Shown here: positions 17,307-26,730 of the stretch, one piece after another
Layout of the letters: each line of letters begins with the position of its first letter
How positions within the stretch are numbered: the first letter of the stretch is position 1
NCBI RefSeq assembly: GCF_014202945.1
Contig: NZ_JACHHW010000002.1
Coordinates: 124,001-188,000, forward strand
Length of the DNA: 64,000 nt
Direction of reading: 5' to 3'
Origin: Zhongshania antarctica
Lineage (GTDB): Bacteria; Pseudomonadota; Gammaproteobacteria; Pseudomonadales; Spongiibacteraceae
Notes under the pieces: generated by a model
Seen by the model: only the letters and a program-made list of their open reading frames with translations
Told to the model about the DNA's origin: nothing
The model's database searches: none
Position numbers and translations under genes: made by a program

Positions 17307-19577
17307 CTATGCACTGCCAATCGGCTGCAGTAGACGCTCCATGCCAACACCAATCATTGCCTTGCGCAAAAGGGCTTTCACCTCGTCAGCCGTATCGACC
17401 ACCATCACGCCGTCGAGTAAGCCCTGCAAATCCTCAAAGCGGCAGCTGCGAATAACCGCCTTAACCCGCAGCAGACTGTTATCGTTCATTGATAACATAT
17501 CGTAACCCATAGCCATAAGAATCAAGACCGCCGCGGGGTCTCCAGCCAGTTCACCGCATATACCAACCGGCTTACCTTCCGCGTGAGCGGCGTCAACAAC
17601 CTGCTGCAGACTGTTTAAGACTGCGGGATGATAAGCGTGATAAAGATCCGCAACACGGGTGTTATTGCGGTCGACCGCCAGTAAATACTGCGTTAAATCA
17701 TTTGAGCCTACCGACAAAAAGTCGACTCGCCGCGCCAGCTGCCGCGCCTGATAAACCGCAGCAGGCACCTCAACCATCACCCCAATAGGTGGCAGACTAA
17801 TATCCCAGCCGTCTTCAAGCAATTCGTCAAAAGCCCTGCGCACCAGCTCCAGCGCTTCATCAACTTCCTGCACATTACTGATCATCGGCAGCATAATGCG
17901 CAAATTATTCAAGCCCTCGCTGGCCTTGAGCATCGCCCGAACCTGCACGAGAAATATTTCCGGATGATCCAAGGTTACCCGGATCCCCCGCCAACCAAGA
18001 AAGGGGTTTTCCTCCTCAATTGGGAAATAAGGTAAGGCCTTATCGCCACCGATGTCTAAGGTCCGCATCGTAACGGGCAGCGGCGCAAAGGCAAGCAACT
18101 GCTCGCGATAAATGATGCGCTGCTCTTCTTCACTGGGGAAACGCTCGCGCAATAAAAAGGGGATCTCTGTTCGGTATAAGCCAACACCTTCAGCGCCCCG
18201 ATCGAGTGAGCGGGCAACATCAGCCATTAAGCCGGTATTAACCCACAACGGCATGCGATGACCGTCAAGTGTCTCACTAGGCAGGTCGCGTAAAGCCTCC
18301 AAGCCCTGATTCAGCGCGTGGTCTTCTTCAGAGACCGAGCGGAAATGCTCGTAGACGTCGGCGGTTGGATTATAGTGCACATACCCTGAGTAGCCGTCGA
18401 CAATGAGATTGGCATTTTCAATTTGAGTATAGGGTAAATCGCTAGCACCCATCACTGTTGGAATACCCATAGCGCGGGCCAAAATTGCTACGTGGGAGTT
18501 ACTCGAGCCCCGCACCGACACCATACCAACCAAGCGGTCCCGAGGCACGTCGCCAAGCATAGAAGCCGTGAGCTCCTCGCCAACTAAAATCGTTTTTTCA
18601 GGGTATTCCGTAGGCTCCACATCGCTGGCTTGCAGATACGACAAAACCCGGCGCCCCAAATCCTTAATATCCGTTGCTCGCTCTTTGAAATAAGCATCTT
18701 CCATCATTTCAAAGGCGCGAACATGGCTCGACATCACCTGGCTCAAGGCACCTTGCGCCCACTCGCCGGCCTCAATTTTAGCAACGACCTCAGATGCCCA
18801 CGCCCCGTCATCAATAATGCGCAGGTATACATCAAATAAAGCGTGCTCATCCGCGGGCAATTGCGTGAGCAACTTATCACTTAAAGCGCGAATATCGACG
18901 CGAACAGCGTCCAGCGCCTCAGCAAAGGCTTTGAGTTCTGCCTGCGGGTCGTCGCTCTGGCGGCGAGGCACCGAGTGCAATTCAGCCAGCGGCACGATCA
19001 CCACGGCCTGACCTATCGCCACCCCCGTCGCGCCGGCAATGCCCTTAAATGACGCGGTGGCACCGACGGTATTCTGCGCCGTATTAATTGAGCCCGTCGC
19101 CCGCGCGTGGGCGATAACCCCAGCTAGTTGAGCAGACATAGTGACGAGAAAAGCCTCTTCATCTTCATCAAAGCGACGGCTGTCTTTTTGCTGAACGACC
19201 AGCACTCCCATCACCGAGCGCTGATGAATGATCGGTGCACCAAGGAAGGAGTGGTAATGCTCTTCGCCGATACCCGGCAAAAACAAGAAATTAGGGTGCT
19301 TCTCGGCGTGGTCTAGGTTAACCGGCTCCTCACGGCGAGCGACTAGGCCCACCAAGCCTTCATCTGGCCCTAGGCTCACTTTGCCAATCAATTCTGGGTT
19401 CAAGCCTTGGTTAGCCATAAAGATCAGGCGTTTAGAATCCGGGTCGCGCAAATAGACTGTACACACCTCAGTATTCATTACTTCGGCGATACGGCTAACA
19501 ATAATATCCAGAGCAGACTGCAAGTCACCGGCGGCATTAACCGCCTGAACAATACTGCGTAGCGCTTCTAGCATCAT
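17307..19577 (-). CDS. ptsP: Phosphoenolpyruvate-protein phosphotransferase PtsP (EI-Ntr)
   Basis: A 756-residue first enzyme of the nitrogen PTS. It has an N-terminal GAF domain (~15-160), then the PTS enzyme I N-domain, the phosphohistidine domain with His362 in [17 protein letters not shown], and the PEP-binding TIM barrel with [11 protein letters not shown]-like ([11 protein letters not shown]), [18 protein letters not shown] and [10 protein letters not shown]. It takes phosphate from PEP and passes it to NPr (PtsO). The GAF domain is expected to sense glutamine or a related signal. It overlaps the rppH stop by 4 bases (ATGA), the usual rppH-ptsP pairing. Confidence 0.97.
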   Translation of the reverse strand: MMLEALRSIVQAVNAAGDLQSALDIIVSRIAEVMNTEVCTVYLRDPDSKRLIFMANQGLNPELIGKVSLGPDEGLVGLVARREEPVNLDHAEKHPNFLFLPGIGEEHYHSFLGAPIIHQRSVMGVLVVQQKDSRRFDEDEEAFLVTMSAQLAGVIAHARATGSINTAQNTVGATASFKGIAGATGVAIGQAVVIVPLAELHSVPRRQSDDPQAELKAFAEALDAVRVDIRALSDKLLTQLPADEHALFDVYLRIIDDGAWASEVVAKIEAGEWAQGALSQVMSSHVRAFEMMEDAYFKERATDIKDLGRRVLSYLQASDVEPTEYPEKTILVGEELTASMLGDVPRDRLVGMVSVRGSSNSHVAILARAMGIPTVMGASDLPYTQIENANLIVDGYSGYVHYNPTADVYEHFRSVSEEDHALNQGLEALRDLPSETLDGHRMPLWVNTGLMADVARSLDRGAEGVGLYRTEIPFLLRERFPSEEEQRIIYREQLLAFAPLPVTMRTLDIGGDKALPYFPIEEENPFLGWRGIRVTLDHPEIFLVQVRAMLKASEGLNNLRIMLPMISNVQEVDEALELVRRAFDELLEDGWDISLPPIGVMVEVPAAVYQARQLARRVDFLSVGSNDLTQYLLAVDRNNTRVADLYHAYHPAVLNSLQQVVDAAHAEGKPVGICGELAGDPAAVLILMAMGYDMLSMNDNSLLRVKAVIRSCRFEDLQGLLDGVMVVDTADEVKALLRKAMIGVGMERLLQPIGSA

Positions 19578-20092
19578 CGCAAATCACCTGCGCAAAGATC
19601 CCCGCCGCTATCTTTGACTAAGCGTGCATGGCGTGGCGCAAGCTCTTTCATGGCCCGCCGATACACCTCACGCTTAAACGCCACAACCTGACCAAGGGGG
19701 TACCAATAGCTCACCCACTGCCAGTGATCGAATTCCGCCTTATCACCGCAATCAAAACTGACTTTGGCGTCGTCGGTTTTCATCTGCAACAAAAACCACT
19801 TCTGTTTTTGGCCAATACACAGGGGTTTGTTCTCGCGCCGAATCAAGCGCTGAGGCAGGCGATAACGCAACCAGCCACGGGTGCAGGCGAGCAATTCTAC
19901 GTCGTCTTCACGCAGTCCCACTTCTTCATAGAGCTCCCGATACAGGGCAGCTTCAGGCGTTTCGCCCTCATGAATACCGCCCTGAGGAAATTGCCAAGCA
20001 CTCTGACCAACACGGCGCGCCCACAAAACTTGGCCCTGCTCATTCGCGAGCACGATACCAACATTTGGGCGAAATCCATCCGAATCGATCAC
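19574..20092 (-). CDS. rppH: RNA pyrophosphohydrolase
   Basis: A 172-residue Nudix hydrolase that removes pyrophosphate from the 5' end of mRNA and so opens it to RNase E decay. The Nudix box runs GGIHEGE at 38-44 to REL.EEVGL at ~52-60. N-terminal [15 protein letters not shown] and [15 protein letters not shown] are characteristic of RppH. It is followed by ptsP with a 4-base overlap. The divergent HAD phosphatase gene next door completes a neighbourhood also found in Pseudomonas. Confidence 0.97.
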   Translation of the reverse strand: MIDSDGFRPNVGIVLANEQGQVLWARRVGQSAWQFPQGGIHEGETPEAALYRELYEEVGLREDDVELLACTRGWLRYRLPQRLIRRENKPLCIGQKQKWFLLQMKTDDAKVSFDCGDKAEFDHWQWVSYWYPLGQVVAFKREVYRRAMKELAPRHARLVKDSGGDLCAGDLR

Positions 20093-20250
20093 TAGCTCAC
20101 CTATAGTTTTGATTTTATGTCTGTTTTCTATTGTTCCACAAATTCACCACGCTGGGAATTCAGCAAATGAAGTCCGGGCGGGAAAGATGAAATTGCACGC
20201 TACTGGCGCTATGCTAGCCGCCCACTTCGACATCTTTCATGAGATTTACT

Positions 20251-20904
20251 ATGGCCTTGGCAATTTTTGACCTCGACAACACCCTACTCGGCGGTGATAG
20301 CGACCACGCATGGGGTGAATTCTTAGTCAGCGAAGGCATTGTCGACAGCCGTGAATTCCAACAGCAGAACGACGAGTTCTACCGCCAATATCAACACGGA
20401 GGCTTAGATATACAAGCCTACCTGAGTTTTGCGCTAACGCCATTGAGTCGTTTTTCCAGTGCAGAGCTCAGCAAACTGCACCAAAGCTTTATGAGCAAAT
20501 ACATTACGCCACTGCGACTCCCTATGGCCGATGCGCTAATAAAACAGCATCACGAGGCAGGTGACTTTCTTATGATTATTACCGCAACCAACAGCTTCGT
20601 GACGGCACCCATTGCCGCCGCCCTTGGGATAGACACCTTGCTCGCCAGCGACGCCGAAATTATCGACGGGCGCTACACCGGCAAGCCCTCTGGCACGCCC
20701 TGTTTTCAAGACGGCAAAGTTCAGCGCTTAAAAGAATGGCTTGCCGCCAATAAGCAAAGTCTCGATGGGAGTTATTTTTACAGTGATTCTCACAACGATT
20801 TACCGCTACTCAAGATAGTCGATAAACCTTGTGCCGTCGATCCAGATGAGAAACTTAGACAATACGCGGAAACAGCAGGCTGGCCCGTAATCAGTTTGCG
20901 CTAG
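20251..20904 (+). CDS. HAD-IB family phosphatase (SerB/histidinol-phosphatase-like)
   Basis: A 217-residue haloacid-dehalogenase-type hydrolase. Motif I is FDLDNTLLGGDSD near the N-terminus, motif II IITATNS, and motif III/IV lies in YFYSDSHNDLPLL. The cap region between motifs I and II fits subclass IB. Relatives next to rppH in Pseudomonas are annotated as histidinol-phosphatase-like enzymes; the substrate here is unknown. I choose the ATG at 20251, preceded by GAGA, over the one at 20239, which lacks a ribosome binding site. An inverted repeat GTCGC/GCGAC begins at the stop codon, and a second (GCGTGAC/GTCACGC, 20935-20969) lies between this gene and convergent gcvH. Confidence 0.87.
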   Translation: MALAIFDLDNTLLGGDSDHAWGEFLVSEGIVDSREFQQQNDEFYRQYQHGGLDIQAYLSFALTPLSRFSSAELSKLHQSFMSKYITPLRLPMADALIKQHHEAGDFLMIITATNSFVTAPIAAALGIDTLLASDAEIIDGRYTGKPSGTPCFQDGKVQRLKEWLAANKQSLDGSYFYSDSHNDLPLLKIVDKPCAVDPDEKLRQYAETAGWPVISLR

Positions 20905-20985
20905 TCGCAAAACAAGCGACTAAGTAGTTTGTTAGCGTGACAGAGCCGCCCTTGGCTGCCCGGTCACGCCTGAGAGCAGACTATA

Positions 20986-21372
20986 CTACTCGTCGCACTG
21001 CTCGTCATAAGCCTCGGCGTCGAGCAAATTATCTAGCTCGCTTAAATCCGAAGGCTGTATGCGGAAAAACCAACCATCACTATAAGGGTATTCATTGACG
21101 GTCTCGGGGCTCTCATCAAGCGCCTCATTAACTTCAATAATTTCACCTGATACTGGCGCATATATATCCGATGCCGCCTTTACCGATTCCACCACGGCCG
21201 CCTCATCACCAGCTGAGTACTCAGCTCCTACTTCTGGCAATTCAATAAAAACCACATCTCCCAAGGCATTTTGAGCGTGGTAACTGATGCCCACAGTCAC
21301 GGTGCCGTCAGACTCAAGACGTGCCCATTCATGGGTGCTAGCGTATTTCAATTCGCTGGGGGTATTGCTCAT
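20986..21372 (-). CDS. gcvH: Glycine cleavage system H protein
   Basis: A 128-residue lipoyl carrier protein that shuttles the aminomethyl group between the P, T and L proteins. The lipoylation site is Lys65 in [17 protein letters not shown]; the flanking EWARLE and [11 protein letters not shown] segments are typical. The acidic C-terminus (EAYDEQCDE) is slightly longer than in E. coli. gcvT and gcvP are not adjacent, so this copy is separated from its partners. It is downstream of the iron ABC genes on the same strand with a 73-base gap. Confidence 0.96.
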   Translation of the reverse strand: MSNTPSELKYASTHEWARLESDGTVTVGISYHAQNALGDVVFIELPEVGAEYSAGDEAAVVESVKAASDIYAPVSGEIIEVNEALDESPETVNEYPYSDGWFFRIQPSDLSELDNLLDAEAYDEQCDE

Positions 21373-21445
21373 TTAAGGCCGTCCTCTACAAACGTATGCG
21401 TAAGATGGGCGCATTTTAACGCCGCTGCGCGTAAATACAAAGTGC

Positions 21446-23086
21446 TCAGTGACGACTTTGGCGGATACTGATAATCACCGGGATTAATCCAGCCGCAACC
21501 AGTGCCAATGCAGGCAACGCCGCCAGCTGCCACTGGCCCTCTGCCGTCATTTCATAAATCCGTACCGCCAAGGTATCCCAACCGTAGGGCCGCAGTAATA
21601 AGGTGGCCGGCATTTCCTTCATGACATCGACAAAAACCAGTACCGCCGCCGTTAATAGACCCGGCCGCAGCATAGGCAGATAAATTCGCCATACCAGTGT
21701 CGCACCTTGCGCACCCAAGGTTCTCGCTGCCTCAGGCAGGCTTGGGCGAATGCGCTCAAGACTTGACTCCACGGGGCCCGACGCCACCGCAAGAAAGCGG
21801 ATCCAATAAGCGGCCAAAAGCGTCAATAACGAACCCACTAATATTGGTGTGGGCGCCATCCCAAACACGCGCTGTAGTGGAATAAAAAACTGATTATCGA
21901 TATAGGTAAACGACAGCATAATACCCACCGCCAATACCGAGCCGGGCAGCGCATAGCCAAGATGTGCGGCACCATAGACCGAACTAAAACGCCCTTTTTG
22001 ACGACGATTAAAGGCCAGCACCAAGGCCAATACAACGGTAACCACGGCCGCAATACCCGCCAACCACAGTGAATGCGCTAATAATTCAAAAAATCGACGG
22101 TTGAGCTGCTCCGCGCCCGCGCCTAGCGCCCAAAGAATTAGTTGCAGTACCGGAAGCACAAACGCCATGAACAGGACCACTGAACAGATCAGGGTCATCA
22201 TCCATGCGGTTAATGGTGATACCGCAAACCGAAACCGGTGCTGAAGCCGAGCGCCCTGTACAAAGCGCCGCCCACCCCGCGAACGGCGTTCAGCGAACAA
22301 GGTCAGTGCAACAAATAACAATAAAATCGACGCCAGTTGAGCGGCCGCCTGCAAATTAAAAAAACCAAACCACGACTTATAAATTGCGGTGGTGAAGGTA
22401 TCGTAATTGAAAATGGCGACCGTACCGAAATCGGCAAGGGTTTCCATTAAAGCCAGGCTCACCCCAGCAATAATAGCTGGCCGCGCCATTGGCAGCGCTA
22501 CCCGAAAGAACGCCTGCCACGCATTGCAACCCAACGCTCTAGCCGCCTCAATGGTATCGCTACTCTGAGATAAGAACGCACTGCGCGCCAACATATAAAC
22601 ATAGGGATAAAGCACCAGCGAGAACACCACAATTACCGTGGGTTCGCTGCGCACATCGATACTACCGTAGGCTTGGCCAACATGGTCTCTTAAAAAACTC
22701 TGTAGGGGCCCACCAAAATCGAACACCCCCAAGGTGACAAACGCCATAACATAAGCGGGCACGGCCATTGGCAGCATCAGCAGCCACTCAAACCAACCCC
22801 GCCCAGGGAAGTCGCACATCACGGTAAACCAGGCGAGGGCGATACCCAGCAGGCTCACCAGTATTCCGACCCCCACTAACAAGGTCAATGTATTGGCGAG
22901 CAAGCCGCCCAGCTGGGTGGCTATTAAATGCTGCCAGATATCTGTTTGCTCAGAAGACCAGCTGAATACAACAACCAAAATTGGCGCTAACACACACAGT
23001 ACCGCCAGCAAACCAACGGCCCGCAGCAACCATATCGCCGCCGCAGATCGGCGCGATGTCGCCGCCACTAGCACAGAGGCCTGCAC
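21446..23086 (-). CDS. Ferric iron ABC transporter permease (FbpB/SfuB-like)
   Basis: A 546-residue inner-membrane protein with two homologous permease halves, about twelve helices in total. Each half carries an EAA loop that contacts the ATPase: EAARALGCNAWQAFF with LPMARP, and EAARTLGAQGATLVW with LPMLRP. Two-module permeases of this length are typical for Fe(3+) importers of the FbpB/SfuB group. It begins directly after the stop of the binding-protein gene. No ATP-binding subunit gene follows, since the next gene is gcvH, so the ATPase must be encoded elsewhere or shared. Confidence 0.93.
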   Translation of the reverse strand: MQASVLVAATSRRSAAAIWLLRAVGLLAVLCVLAPILVVVFSWSSEQTDIWQHLIATQLGGLLANTLTLLVGVGILVSLLGIALAWFTVMCDFPGRGWFEWLLMLPMAVPAYVMAFVTLGVFDFGGPLQSFLRDHVGQAYGSIDVRSEPTVIVVFSLVLYPYVYMLARSAFLSQSSDTIEAARALGCNAWQAFFRVALPMARPAIIAGVSLALMETLADFGTVAIFNYDTFTTAIYKSWFGFFNLQAAAQLASILLLFVALTLFAERRSRGGRRFVQGARLQHRFRFAVSPLTAWMMTLICSVVLFMAFVLPVLQLILWALGAGAEQLNRRFFELLAHSLWLAGIAAVVTVVLALVLAFNRRQKGRFSSVYGAAHLGYALPGSVLAVGIMLSFTYIDNQFFIPLQRVFGMAPTPILVGSLLTLLAAYWIRFLAVASGPVESSLERIRPSLPEAARTLGAQGATLVWRIYLPMLRPGLLTAAVLVFVDVMKEMPATLLLRPYGWDTLAVRIYEMTAEGQWQLAALPALALVAAGLIPVIISIRQSRH

Positions 23087-24136
23087 TCAGCGGTATCCCG
23101 CCCGGTCCATCATTTTAATGGCCTCGCCCTGCAAGCGGCCCGCCTCACTCATTGGCATGGTATCAGCACTGAAACTGCCCCATTGCTGAATGAGTTCCGA
23201 CGGCGCAGTCGCGTCATTGACCGGATACTCTTGATTCAAACTCGCGAAGTCATATTGGGCTGTTGGCCCAGACATCCACTCCAGCAAACGCAGCGCCTCG
23301 GCTTTATGCTTGCTCGCCTTGGTTATACCTGCGCCAGAAATATTAACGTGCACGCCACGGCCTGCGGGCGCCGCACCTTGCTGATTGGCCCAAAACAAGC
23401 CCACAGGCAGATCGGGATTGTCGGCCAACATTCTGGCCAAATAATACGTATTGACCAAACCAACGTCACACTGCCCAGCATCAATCGCTTCAATCACTTT
23501 ATTGTCACTGGCAAAAGGAGCAACAGCTAAGTTGTCGACCCAGCCGGCAACAACCTGCTCTGCCTTTTCTTGGCCCAACGCCACAATCAGGCTAGCCACA
23601 AGAGATTGGTTATACACTTTTTTTGCGGTACGCAAACACAGGCGCCCCGACCACTCAGGATTCGCGAGGTCTTCATAGGTCGACAACTCATCAGGCTTAA
23701 CTCTATCGGTGGCATAGACAATGGTCCGCGCACGAATCGATACGCCGAACCAACGCCCCTGCTCATCCCGCAATGCCGGTGGCACATTACGAGCAAGAAT
23801 GGCTGACTCGATAGGCTCTAGCACCCCAAGCTCAGCGGCCTGCCATAAATTACCGGCATCGACCGTTATAAGCATATCAGCAGGTGAGTTTTCGCCTTCG
23901 GCGCGCATACGCGCGAGCAACGGGCCAGCATCGTCAGTGACATAGCGAATGCGAATACCGGTTTCTTTGGTAAAGTCGTCAAAGATGGGTTTGATGAGCT
24001 GTTCAATGCGCGAGCTATAAACAACAAGCTCAGGACCCGTCGCACTATCGGCGGGAGGCGTACTGCGACCACAGGCGGCTAAACCCACTACTACCAAAAT
24101 TGCCACTAGCCGTGCCGCGACTCTAAACATCATCAA
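23087..24136 (-). CDS. Iron(III) ABC transporter substrate-binding lipoprotein (FbpA/FutA-like)
   Basis: A 349-residue extracytoplasmic binding protein. The signal ends in lipobox LAAC with Cys22 as the lipidated residue. ELVVYSSRIEQLIKPIFDDF starts the ferric-binding fold; RARTIVYATDRV and the late VNTYYLARML (adjacent tyrosines) resemble FbpA/FutA iron ligands. Three ATGs in a row at the start (24136, 24133, 24130) leave the exact first residue open. A perfect Fur-type palindrome lies at 24164-24180, upstream of the start, so iron repression is expected. The permease follows with no gap. Confidence 0.92.
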   Translation of the reverse strand: MMMFRVAARLVAILVVVGLAACGRSTPPADSATGPELVVYSSRIEQLIKPIFDDFTKETGIRIRYVTDDAGPLLARMRAEGENSPADMLITVDAGNLWQAAELGVLEPIESAILARNVPPALRDEQGRWFGVSIRARTIVYATDRVKPDELSTYEDLANPEWSGRLCLRTAKKVYNQSLVASLIVALGQEKAEQVVAGWVDNLAVAPFASDNKVIEAIDAGQCDVGLVNTYYLARMLADNPDLPVGLFWANQQGAAPAGRGVHVNISGAGITKASKHKAEALRLLEWMSGPTAQYDFASLNQEYPVNDATAPSELIQQWGSFSADTMPMSEAGRLQGEAIKMMDRAGYR

Positions 24137-24163
24137 CGCCTCTCATATCAAACCTGGGCGTAG

Positions 24164-24180
24164 ATGATAATTATTATCAT
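24164..24180. promoter_or_regulatory. Fur box upstream of the iron ABC operon
   Basis: ATGATAATTATTATCAT is a perfect 8-1-8 palindrome containing the 7-1-7 Fur consensus TGATAAT-N-ATTATCA without a mismatch. It lies 28 bases upstream of the binding-protein start, where Fur with ferrous iron would block the promoter. Confidence 0.9.
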
Positions 24181-24244
24181 TCAAATTCTCAATGCATTCC
24201 GCGGATTATTCAACATTAAGAAGGTATGGCTGCCTACTGCAACA

Positions 24245-25474
24245 TCACAGCGGCCCAGAAATGCCCATCGCTTTCGCGATAATCTGCCGCTTTAGGGGCA
24301 ATGCTTTATTCAGCCAGCTCATACCGCTATTGCGCAACAAGCGCAGCGGCATAACGGGGGTTTCAAACAGATGCTGAAAACCTTCCATCATCGCCATCAT
24401 CGCTAAATTGCCACCTTTGCGACGGCGCTGGTAACGACTCAACATACCGGACTCGATCAAGGACAAGCCCCGATCATGGGCGCGACGACACTCTTCAGCC
24501 AGTACCATAGCGTCTTGAAAACCGAGATTAATACCCTGCCCAGCAAGAGGGTGAATGGTATGCGCCGCGTCACCGAGCAAAACAACGCCATCACTCACAT
24601 AGTCGGCTGCGTGACGCTGGCGCAGCGGAAAGCTCAGCCGCCGACTACAAGCGATAATATTGCCAAGCCGATGCTCAAATTTTGCACCCAACTCCCGACA
24701 GAACGCCTCGTCATCCAGTGCCATCAATTGCTCGGCCTGCTCTGGCAAGGCTGACCACACAATGGAGCAGTAACGCTGCTCTCCAGCCGTATCAGGCAGT
24801 GGTAAAAACGCCAGCGGCCCTTCGGGCTGAAAACGCTGCCACGCGGTATTTTGGTGGGCTTCGGCGGTTTCGATGGTCGCCACTATCGCGTGGTGGTGGT
24901 AATCCCACTCGCGCGTCACAAAGCCCGCCCAATCGCGAATACGAGAGTTAGCGCCATCGGCGGCAACCACCACGGGGCTGCGCAACACTCGGCCATCGGC
25001 CAAGGTCAAGGCCACGCCGCCGCTCTGCTTTTCTAAGCTGGCAACGGGATTGGCAAAATAGCATTTCACCCCCGCCGAATCCCGCAGGCGATTCATTAAC
25101 GCGGCATTGAGCAGGCGATTTTCAACAATATGCCCCAGCGCTGCACGCTTAACTTCGCTGGCTGCAAAATGAATACGGCCGGTGCCCTCGCCGTCCCACA
25201 CTTCCATATCGGTATAAGCGCAGACTCGCCGATCACAAATATCTGACCACACCCCGAGCTGCTCGAGAAACTCCCGAGAGCCTTCAGTAAGCGCGCTAAC
25301 TCGGCCATCGTAATCAAAAACACTTTCCTCCAGCGGCGGCCAGCCTTCGCGCACCGCCTGCCCCTCGATTAAAGCCACTTTCAAAGGCAAATCGGCCAGG
25401 GCTACCGCCAATGCGCCGCCGGCCAAGCCAGCGCCAACAATAATCAGATCAAATTCGGTGACGCTTGCCGGCAT
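24245..25474 (-). CDS. ubiI: UbiI/VisC-type FAD-dependent ubiquinone biosynthesis hydroxylase
   Basis: A 409-residue flavoprotein monooxygenase. It has an N-terminal Rossmann motif IVGAGLAGGALAVAL, a middle DGANSRIRDWAG motif and the C-terminal FAD motif LLGDAAHTIHPLAGQGINLG. UbiI hydroxylates C5 of the octaprenylphenol ring in aerobic ubiquinone synthesis. The GDAAHTI variant fits UbiI/UbiF rather than UbiH, and the position directly after ubiH (one-base overlap) matches the classic pepP-ubiH-ubiI order. UbiF activity cannot be excluded by reading alone. Confidence 0.88.
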   Translation of the reverse strand: MPASVTEFDLIIVGAGLAGGALAVALADLPLKVALIEGQAVREGWPPLEESVFDYDGRVSALTEGSREFLEQLGVWSDICDRRVCAYTDMEVWDGEGTGRIHFAASEVKRAALGHIVENRLLNAALMNRLRDSAGVKCYFANPVASLEKQSGGVALTLADGRVLRSPVVVAADGANSRIRDWAGFVTREWDYHHHAIVATIETAEAHQNTAWQRFQPEGPLAFLPLPDTAGEQRYCSIVWSALPEQAEQLMALDDEAFCRELGAKFEHRLGNIIACSRRLSFPLRQRHAADYVSDGVVLLGDAAHTIHPLAGQGINLGFQDAMVLAEECRRAHDRGLSLIESGMLSRYQRRRKGGNLAMMAMMEGFQHLFETPVMPLRLLRNSGMSWLNKALPLKRQIIAKAMGISGPL

Positions 25475-26730
25475 TACAAAGACTCCGCTGACGAACCCGG
25501 CATTATACCGGCGGCCCGAGCCACAAAACGCGATTTTGCCGCGGGCGTGACATCTAATAACAATAAACCCAAGTTACGCACCACACTCAGCACCGGCTGG
25601 CGATTGCTGAATATGCCAGTAAGCTGGTCCGAGAAGGCAGTGGTCAAACGTTGATCCACTTCTTGGCTCGCCAAATAACGCTGCAATAAATTCAAGTCGC
25701 CCAAGGCGCGCCTCTCGCTATGTGCTTTCGCCAGGAGGCGACTGAGGCTGTCGGCATCGCGCAACGCGAGATTAAAACCCTGCCCAGCGACGGGGTGCAG
25801 GGAATGGGCAGCATTGCCCATCACCACCACTTGGCGGCGCACCTGCTCCTCGGCCTGCATTAGCTGCAAGGGAAACGACGCCCGCTGCCCGACTTTTTGC
25901 AGTCGCCCCAGCCGGTAGCCAAAATTGCGCTGCAATTCAGCCAAAAACGCCTCATCAGACCACGCCATAACCTCATCTGCCATTGCTTCAGGGAAGGTCC
26001 ACACCAAGGCCGAACGCGACTGGCCACTGCCGTCATCAACCAATGGCAGCAGCGCCAAGGGGCCACGCTCGGTAAAACGCTCGTAAGCATAGCCTTTATG
26101 AGGCTGCTCAGTGGCCACGTTGGCGATGACCGCGAGCTGATGATAATCCGCAACGGTGGCGGCAATGCCTAATTGATTGCGCAAACCCGACTCTGCACCA
26201 TCGGCCACGGCAACAAGCTGAGTTGTGATGTCACGCTGATTTTCGCCTTCTTGCAAACTCAGGGTGGCGTAACCATCCCCGACATGAATAGCGCTAACCT
26301 TGGCGGGAGACAAAAATTCAATATTGCTATGCTGGCGCAAATGGTTGAGCAGTACATTGCCCAGCCACATATTCTCCACTACATAACCCAGCGCTTCCCA
26401 GCCCTGGCTCTCTGCGGTCATTAATACACTGCCAAAATGACCACGATCCGACACATGGACTTTGGCGATAGTACTCAGGTGTTCTTGCAGCAAAGGCCAA
26501 ACACCCAATGTCTGATAAATCTGCTGACTACCGAAAGACAGCGCCGTAGAGCGTGCGTCGAAGCTAGGGCGATAGGCTGGCACACCCGATTCCGCCACGG
26601 GCGGCAGCGGGAAACCTTCAACCACCAGCACCCGCAAATCGCCCTTGCTATGCCCATAAAGGCTCAGGGCCAAGCTCGCGCCAACCATGCCCCCCCCGGC
26701 AATCACTACATCGTAATCAGTGCGCGGCAA
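25474..26730 (-). CDS. ubiH: UbiH-type 2-octaprenyl-6-methoxyphenol hydroxylase
   Basis: A 418-residue FAD-dependent hydroxylase of ubiquinone synthesis (C1 hydroxylation). The Rossmann start is VVIAGGGMVGASLALSL, followed by the DGAESGLRNQLG motif and C-terminal VVMGNAAHSLHPVAGQGFNLALRD. The GNAAH and GQGFNL wording is that of UbiH. The start overlaps the end of pepP by 14 bases, and the stop overlaps the ubiI start by one base, so the three genes are tightly coupled. Confidence 0.92.
   Translation of the reverse strand: MPRTDYDVVIAGGGMVGASLALSLYGHSKGDLRVLVVEGFPLPPVAESGVPAYRPSFDARSTALSFGSQQIYQTLGVWPLLQEHLSTIAKVHVSDRGHFGSVLMTAESQGWEALGYVVENMWLGNVLLNHLRQHSNIEFLSPAKVSAIHVGDGYATLSLQEGENQRDITTQLVAVADGAESGLRNQLGIAATVADYHQLAVIANVATEQPHKGYAYERFTERGPLALLPLVDDGSGQSRSALVWTFPEAMADEVMAWSDEAFLAELQRNFGYRLGRLQKVGQRASFPLQLMQAEEQVRRQVVVMGNAAHSLHPVAGQGFNLALRDADSLSRLLAKAHSERRALGDLNLLQRYLASQEVDQRLTTAFSDQLTGIFSNRQPVLSVVRNLGLLLLDVTPAAKSRFVARAAGIMPGSSAESL

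Noticed and set aside
20935-20969. GCGTGAC/GTCACGC repeat as an operator
   Set aside because: It lies between convergent stops of the HAD and gcvH genes, where a transcription-end structure is more likely than a regulator site.
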